Of a DNA stretch of 64,000 nt, positions 56,992 to 64,000 are shown piece by piece. Made by a program: the position numbers and the translations under genes. The notes under the pieces are model-generated. The model was not told the DNA's origin. It saw only the letters and a program-made list of their open reading frames with translations, and ran no database searches. Positions within the stretch are counted from its first letter, which is position 1. Each line of letters begins with the position of its first letter. The DNA is taken from contig OW568866.1 of NCBI GenBank assembly GCA_938743325.2, positions 124,001 to 188,000 on the forward strand. The letters run 5' to 3'. Source of the DNA: Pycnococcus provasolii. Lineage: Eukaryota; Chlorophyta; Pseudoscourfieldiophyceae; Pseudoscourfieldiales; Pycnococcaceae.

Positions 56992-57696
56992 CGTGCAAAC
57001 TCCCGGGATACAGAGGTATACCAAATAATAATGTTGTATGTACAGTATGACTATAAAAAAGGCATATACATACACAGCATATAATCTAAAGAAAAGAAGA
57101 AAAGAATAATCCAGACAGCCAGAGCCAGACACACACACACGGCGTGACGCGGAAGTGGTTTTTCAGGAAGATGAATGGAGCCACGTGTTGGGACCCTGTG
57201 GTGGGACGGGACGCGTATTCCTAGGCGGGGGGAGGGGAGGGTTGAAAACGAAACGGGAAACCACAAAGCAAAAGCCACAAAAGCCTGCTTTCCCTCCCAC
57301 AGTGCCACAGTGTCCTTCGAAGTTCCCCTCGGATATTCGACGGACTCAAGACGCTCCTTCGCAGCAGACAGAGTTCGCCTGATATTCCGGAGCAGGAAGC
57401 CTGAAGCTCGGGCCTCGAGGGGAAGAAGGTCCAATGCAGGCCGGGCTGCAGCATTCGGGGTCGGGTTAGGGTTAGGGTTAGGGTTAGGAAGTAGGTTCCT
57501 GCCGCCTGAGCCATCATCTTCAGGAGTTCCGTTCAAAGGTTCAATTCACAGTTTTACACTTACCTGTACTTAAAACATTTTAAAACATTTAGATTTAATC
57601 AGACCAGAATGTATTACAACGATGCTGGCTGCTTAAAGCAATCATGGCGTGTGTCCTCCTCCTCCTCCATGACGATGATGATGATGTTGATAAATG
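56992..57696. promoter_or_regulatory. 705 bp upstream region with telomere-like tract
   Basis: The region lies between the ATG11-like start and the 3' end of the Cache sensor gene. A four-unit GGTTAG tract sits at 57464-57488, 473 bp from the ATG. G-rich runs (GGGGGGAGGGGAGGG) lie at about 57226-57241. A 161-codon frame on the minus strand across the tract shows no domain and reads the repeat as Asn-Pro, so I reject it as a gene. Confidence 0.5.
57464..57488. promoter_or_regulatory. telomere-like tract, GGTTAG x4
   Basis: Four perfect units on the plus strand, far upstream of the ATG11-like gene. It is the most distant of the five tracts. Confidence 0.7.
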
Positions 57697-60600
57697 CTAA
57701 ACCCATCCTTGCTCCACATTCACCAACGGTAACCCTGTGTAATCTTCCTCATCTTTATTTTTCATGGAGCTGATCGTGGGACCAAATCCATTGTTAGGAG
57801 CCACTTTCACATTTCGCATCCCTACAGCTTTTGGCTCCTCCTCCTCTCGACCCCAAGAAGACTTTGCAAGAGTCTCCACCCTTTTAAGTAAACTTTGGCT
57901 GCGTCGCAATGGTGACGCCAATGATGTGACGCGTAAATCCCTGTTCCCGTCACCGTTTCCACTCTGCGGAGCAATCACTCGCGCGGGAATATTGACTTCT
58001 TTCACCCAGTCATTGAAACGCTTCGACACACTTCTACTTCTACCGGCCCGCCTGTCCAAAGTAGAAGTATCATTTCGACAAGCATCAACCACAGAGACAA
58101 GCCAGAGAAAGGAAGAGCGATCTCCGTCACTGCTACGAATGATCCATTCCAGCAGAGGAGCTAGATCGAAAGGCGAAATCATGTCCGAAAATCGATTCGA
58201 ATAATTATTATTCAATTCGTGATTCTCTTCAACAAAGGTCATCATTCGAGCAACTGCAGCACAGTCCTCATGTGAACTCTTCTCCGGATCGCTGAAGTAT
58301 TCAAGCAAACACGGCAGCGCCCCAATAAGAGCGCGATAAATCTCAGCTTTAGAGTTGTGAGCGTATTCACTCACCTCAGCGGAATCCCCGACGACAGTAT
58401 CCAGGATGGACTCAAGACGAAGTATCTCAACAGCGTCTGATTTCGATACATCGCGTGAAAACAAAGCTTCCAAGGCATACGAGTCCAATGTGGTGAGCAT
58501 TTCAGCGAACAGAGACTCTGTCATGAGTTTTACGTTATCTTCGGCGTTGAATTGTTCAACCTCGAAATTGACATGTGTGGCTGCAAATGACTGTTTGAAA
58601 TCTGATATATCGCCAATGATCTTTGAGAACGCCTCAACACCATCACTCACGAATGTCTTAGATAATCCCAATGCAAGCAGATCCTTTGCTACACCTGCAT
58701 CGTCGTTTTCCTCTCCTGTCCGCGAGTCTACAACCTCGTCGTTTGCTCGCATCAATTCGTGGCCAATGTGAACGAGAAACTCAGACTATATGTTTTTCAA
58801 AATATGGAAAAATTATATTAAGTTCATGTGGTTTGGATTGTTGTATTTGGTTAGCATTCATTGTCACCGTGAAAAATATGAAAAGAGCGCACTGAAGCAG
58901 AAAACGAATTAAACACGCGCAAAAAAAAAAAAACAAAAAAACACTCAAAAACAAACAAATTAGGAGAAGAAAAATCAGTACCTCAACAAAACCGACTTCA
59001 ATGTCTTTATGTACTGTTCCGCCTCCGATTAGGTCTGTCAGAGCATACGCCTGATCATCAGTCAGCATTTGCCTTCCCCCCTTTCGCTCACCATACAATA
59101 TGGGAAAATTTTTCATGAACTCAGTGGGACTCACTACGCCGTCGCACTTTGAATCGAGCACCCGAAATGCAGCGCGTGATGCGCCAAGAACACGGCGAAC
59201 GCGATCTTTTGCCATGTCCATCGTTTCTGCAGCTCTTGGTACAATCTCTTCTAGAAGAATTTTGGTAAATCGCTCAGAAGTTTTACGTACAGCGTTCTTG
59301 CGTGATGTCTCATAGCTGTGCTCCAAGTATAACAGACTTATAATTGCAATTGTAACCGCACAAAAGACAATGGTAATTGTGATCTCAAAGATTAATTTCA
59401 TGACTGCGCTTGTTGAGAACGTCTCTACGAGCCCTGCAACAATGTAAAACATGTTAAGCATACATGCAGCAAACTCAAGTTTATCTAGATAGGAGATTGA
59501 ATATGGTCGTGAATACGCTTGCATGGCCAAGAACAAGCCACAAAGTATTAATCCCGCTGCAGCTTGAAGCATTGGGTCGTCTGCCATGAATTTGAGCACT
59601 GCAACAAGAAGTACGCGCCTTAAGATCACAATCAGCTCCCAAAAGTAAAACTCGGCATCATAGCGCGTATACAAAAACCCGTACCTCACAAGGTATGAGG
59701 GGGAAGAGAGTTTGTCCATGGCTTTTCCATAAAAGAGCACCCAAGCAAAAAACGCAGGCATGCCAATCACGTAAACTGCAATGGCAAAGCTGCCAAGAAT
59801 CTGAAGGCCGGCATAGCTGCTGCTATTCACACCAATCCATGGCGCCTCTTCGATAAATTCCACACCATCAGGACGTGGAGCGGTGGCGAAGATGTCAAAC
59901 GCTCTTTCCGTAAGGGCCAGATAAAGAATATGGTGGAAGGCTATCAATTCATTGATTAATATGTCGTCGCTGTCGTCCATTTCCTTTTGAGTTGTTAAAA
60001 GTCCTCTGGGAAATTTTTGAATGCGACCCGTCCTTATGAGGTATAAGGAGATGTATTTTGCAAGATGAAAGAAAGCAAGTGCTGTCACCTTAACAAACGG
60101 CAATACCATCAAAAGCAGAAAGCCGTCTTTAAAATCCCATGGCATATGACATTGCCACATGACGACTATATCAGGATCGAAGTTGACAATTTGCGAGAGA
60201 ACTTGCCAAAAGCTGGCCATTGTAGCGGGCCACTCGAGACTAAACTTGCCGATGATATCACTGATTTGCATAAATTCCAGACTCACATTCAAAGCTTCGT
60301 AGGGAACCTCGTTGAGCCCAAACCAAACTGCAAAAATAGCTGAGGTCATCAAAGCCGTATATATCCACTGCATAAAACCATCAGCACATTTAAAGCACGC
60401 ACCCTCGCCTGAGGGCCCACCGTCCCATCCAGTGGCGTACGCTTTGAAGTACCCTTTTCCGCACAGCGTACAAAGTGTGCCATGTCGCTCGTCTGCACAT
60501 GTGAAGTTTTCGCCACCTTTGCATGCAAACTCGCCAAGCTCGCACTCAAGAAACTCACTTGGATAGCCACGCTGCCCCCAGAATCCAGGCTGTGGATATG

Positions 60601-63538
60601 GTTCGAGGTTTATTTTTTCCAATGCACCGGGGCAAACGCCGCCTTCCTCACAAGGCGAACATAATGCGCCATTCGGAAGCAAATCTTGCTGATAAAATCC
60701 CTCCGCGCAGTGACACTCGCCAATGCTTGTTGCTGAATCGGTTAAATCACGCATGGTGTTGTCAGGACACAGCTCGCACTTCGTGGCACCCGTCGCATTC
60801 TGGTACCGCCTTTGCGCGTCGGGAAGGTCTCGGCATAAGGTGCATTTCTTTTCTCCCGGACGCGAACTGTACGAACCTGGGGCGCAAGGAACGCACTTAT
60901 CGGTGTCGAGATACTCACCAGCTGGACACGGAATGCATATATCGTCAACCACCCGCGACCCATCGCCACATCCCAAATTGGCTTCATCAACAATTAAGTA
61001 TGCACAGGAATCGCCAGAGCTCAAAAAGTCTAGACTGCATACCAGTTGAGAGATGTATCCCCATCGGTTTCCATGAGGCGTTTCCCATTCAAAGAAAGCA
61101 CCACCGTCATCGCTTGCTTTTTGAGATTCTTGGGAATAACTATTGTCGGAATCATAGCGACCCTCAGCTTTAAGGATAAATGCTTCGGTCATCCCGGAGT
61201 AGCGCATTCCCCAGGTTCCGTTGCCATCTTTGCAAGGTTTGTTTGATGCGATCAGCGTTCCTTGTAAGCGATGGAACAAGGAAACACCAATGTTTGCCCA
61301 CTGTGAATCTCGACCAGGCCAATCTTTCTGCGAATTTATGATAACTCTTTCGTCCACAATTTCGTTTATGTTCATATTTTGAATAGTGTTGGCCATAGCC
61401 TCCTTGCCAATCGTCATCGCATCGATAAACGTTGAGAGCGTATAGCCTACCTTAGACAAGACCATTCTTCGAGAGCAAGCCGTGTTCATTGTGAGACTGC
61501 ACGATTTTTGACCCACCTTGAGGGGAATCTGTGGCGCAGCAGAGAGGTAAAATCCAGAGCCTATGACGACGTCCCGCAAAGCCGAGTCACCATCCGAAAT
61601 ACGAAAACCTAACATAAACGAAATCTTGGGAACGACGGCGTACACAGGGTGTGTCCAGTTATAAGACACGTACCCACCTCCCATTTCGGCTCTTTCCTGC
61701 ATATCCATGAAAAGTGTGTCTCCGGATAATTGATCAGGTCGTAAACCAACTGACGATGCGGCGTTGATGAGCGTCACCTTTTCCTCGACGAGGCGCGGGA
61801 CCGCACCATGAGCTAAAAATTCTGCTGATTTGAAATCAAGGATAAACACGTAGAAATTGCCTGCCTTGTATTCTGACGAACCAGATGTAATGTCCGCAAA
61901 CACCTTGCCAGAATTTGAGCTCCTGAGCGCACTCTGAGTGTAAGAAACGAGGCGCCGGGCTGCTTCATCTGCACATGGCAAACTGTATGCATCCGAGCAA
62001 AATCCGAGTGCGGGCGCACTCGGATCTTTCACCGGGTACGGTGGGCGCATGTGATTTGAACCGACACCGACGATTAGCTTCGTTCGCAGCGTGCGCACGG
62101 AAAAAGTCAATGCATTCTTCACCAATGGTTCGCAGGTGCCACCAGTCAGGCTATTCTGACACGAGGCAGAAGGCCACAGATACGTAGCGTACGATCCAAA
62201 GCCATCGTCACGTACTGAAGCTTTGTGGATGGCATTGAAAGCGCGCCTGCCATGAAAGTCTGTTGCTTCAGACCCTATATCGTTCAAGTTGCGCCCGACC
62301 AAGGCAGAGTTCGCGCCGTGTGCAATAAAGTCGCCCTGCTCATCAACGATGAATGCGTAGAAATAATCCTGCGTGATTTCTTTTCCAATGGTGTACCGCG
62401 TGTACCTTGTCACGCCCTCAATCACACTGTTGATGCATCGTTCGTCTCTGCCGCAAGAGAAGAAGTCGGCCTTGATGCGGCTTGCAAGAAGTTTCACGTT
62501 GGCTATGGTGCAAGGTAGAACAATCCTGCTATCACACGGCAGTACCTCGCCATCCTCAACGTCCAGAAAGTATGACATGGCAACGAGTCCCTCTGCCCGA
62601 TTCCCAGTTGGATCGTCTCTTGGCAGCCTCGCACGAACCGCGTGAAACGCCTCGGGCAAGCTCTCAGGCGGAATAACTCTGATGTGAAATGTCGCATACA
62701 GCATTATGCCGACGTCAAAACCAGGCAGGCTTGAACCAGGCCGTGCAGTCAAGCAGCTTGTCAGCTTGATGCTTCCATCACTCTGCCTGCTGCTGGAGCC
62801 CGCAATGAAGTCTTGCACGGCATTACCGCAAAGAAGGAACGGGGAGGAGAACCACGCGCCGTCCTCGCCTGCCACTTCGAGTGCTGCGGCGATGTTCTCC
62901 TGCATCGTCTTCGCCAACGTGGTGTTCACCTCACGCATGGCCGACAAGAGCGTGCCTTGCACATTATTGCTCTGTTCCAGTTGATGTTCGAAGTGTTCTT
63001 CCCAAGACTCGTTTTCATCGGCGTGCCCCGCATAGCTCGGCGACGTGCAAATGTTGCCCGAACTACTGCACAGCAGCGTGACAAATTCTCCCTTGGTAGT
63101 ATACTCCTGTTGAGATACGCCAGAATCAGCCGCTGCTAGACCCCGTCTCCGTGTCGACGCTCCGAACCACTGCTCGTTAAACTCACCCGCAAGCGGTTGG
63201 GTGTTTGCGCCAGTGACCGCCCGCGCGACTTTTTCCGTTAGGAACGAGGCGGCCACCCATGCGCATATTGAGTTGGTTGTGACAGCGCATGACCTTTCTT
63301 CCAACTTCTTCGGTGTCGCTAGCCCTGGCGCGACAACTCGTTCCGAGTTCGTGCATATGGACTGAGACGGATCCGCGGCCACAGGTTTGACAAGAACGTC
63401 AAGCAGGAGCAAAGTGAAACCAAGGCAACGAAACAAGTCTGAAGTTGAAGTTCGAATTCTTCTTCGTCCTCCTCCCATAGAAATAGATGAACCTTCACGA
63501 GACAACCGAAGACGTGAAGCTAAGCAGCCAACCAACAT
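57697..63538 (-). CDS. membrane sensor: Cache domains, GCC2/GCC3 Cys-rich repeats, polytopic region, EF-hand-like loop; two exons
   Basis: Exon 1 is 63538-58982 and exon 2 is 58785-57697. A 196 bp intron (donor GTACTG, acceptor ATATAG) joins GFVE to SEFLVHIG in phase 0. The product is about 1,881 residues. A signal-anchor lies at residues 38-55. The ectodomain has two Cache-like modules, at about 345-460 (YFYAFIVDEQGDFIAHGANS, LVGRNLNDI) and 525-640 (NFYVFILDFKSAEFLAHGA). Ephrin-receptor-like GCC2/GCC3 Cys repeats follow at about 900-1080 (CPAGEYLDTDKCVPCAPGSY). Then come about seven membrane segments from about 1110 to 1430, an EF-hand-like loop (LDSKCDGVVSPTEF) and a 400-residue cytoplasmic tail without a recognised catalytic domain. 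Cache domains bind small ligands outside the cell. Ligand and output are unknown. Confidence 0.82.
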
Positions 63539-64000
63539 GTGAAAACTGCTGTTAAGACACTTTTGCTTGTTGGAGCGAATGAAACGAGAACGAGCGAGGG
63601 AAACGATACGAGAAGTTCAGTTCAGTACGAGACGCCTAAAGGTTTAAGGGCTAAGGCCACCTTCACCTGACCCACGCGGCCAAGCCAGAGTGGCTGATAG
63701 TTGATTCTTTTTCTTATGGGTGGCTGATACCATTGGCTAAGGCCACCTTCCCCTGGCACGGCGGCCAGGGACAGAGCGACGGTGTTGACTCGGACTATGA
63801 CGGACTATGACGGAAAAAGGGACCTGAAAAAGGGGAGGTGGTGGCGTCTTGGCCAGCTGTAGATAAAGAAATATCTCAGGGACGGATCCCCGGAGCACTG
63901 AAAGAGGAGGGAAGGGAGGCACGTGCATGCCTTTGGCGAATCTGGATCAGCGATTGGGGTGCGGGTTAAGGCTAAGAACTAAGAACTACTGATCAACGTT
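63539..64000. promoter_or_regulatory. 5' region of Cache sensor with 21 bp direct repeats
   Basis: GGCTAAGGCCACCTTC followed by ACCTG or CCCTG occurs at 63649-63669 and 63735-63755, 86 bp apart. Each is accompanied by a TGGCTGATA copy (about 63691 and 63721), so the unit is a degenerate tandem duplication. No gene was seen to the window end. Confidence 0.55.

Noticed and set aside
57051-57536. 161-codon minus-strand frame across a telomere-like tract
   Set aside because: It translates the tract as repeated Asn-Pro and ends in a random hydrophobic stretch in an AT-rich spacer. It is better read as upstream sequence.

Overview
This window reads as nuclear DNA of a small unicellular green alga, most likely a prasinophyte-type chlorophyte. 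The lineage call is inference. The evidence is a nuclear psaD with a transit peptide, a plastid-type GatB, a MurC ligase with an N-terminal targeting extension, a starch-type CBM25 module, an REF/SRPP lipid-droplet protein, and compact GC-rich genes with long exons and few short GT-AG introns (154 to 320 bp). No viral element, rRNA, tRNA or CRISPR array was recognised.

Layout, left to right. 1-20 kb: the 3' part of HIRA, a coiled-coil gene, MurC, psaD, a 10.2 kb intronless HECT E3 ligase resembling HECTD1, a small membrane protein and the NatB catalytic subunit NAA20. 20-29 kb: VPS36 (ESCRT-II), a 1655-residue ankyrin-kinase-TIR protein and a TPR protein with a lumen-type leader. 29.6-35.2 kb: two nearly identical 1,229 bp inverted arms flank a divergent gene pair, a 695-residue helical protein and an OXNAD1-like reductase. 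The tail of the first gene lies inside an arm, so recombination between the arms would flip the pair without breaking either gene. 35-44.8 kb: a MYND-finger protein, an unknown membrane protein, an REF/SRPP-like protein, GatB, and a CBM25-sucrose-phosphatase fusion. 44.8-55 kb: a DExH helicase of the DHX57/DExH7 group, a dienelactone hydrolase, a DBP4/DDX10 helicase and an AANAT-like acetyltransferase. 55-64 kb: an ATG11/FIP200-like protein and a large membrane sensor with Cache domains, GCC2/GCC3 Cys-rich repeats, a polytopic region and an EF-hand-like loop.

Two kinds of non-coding sequence recur directly in front of genes. Telomere-like CCCTAA tracts lie upstream of five coding starts, four of them within 120 bp. 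A dispersed element of about 240 bp occurs three times, each time 36 to 91 bp upstream of an ATG and always in the same orientation to that gene. One element copy carries an inverted hairpin loop. There is no operon logic; the genes are mostly unrelated housekeeping, plastid and signalling genes.

The best candidates for something new are the flip-neutral inverted repeat, the ankyrin-kinase-TIR protein, the Cache/GCC2-GCC3 membrane sensor, the CBM25-SPP fusion and the promoter-associated element.
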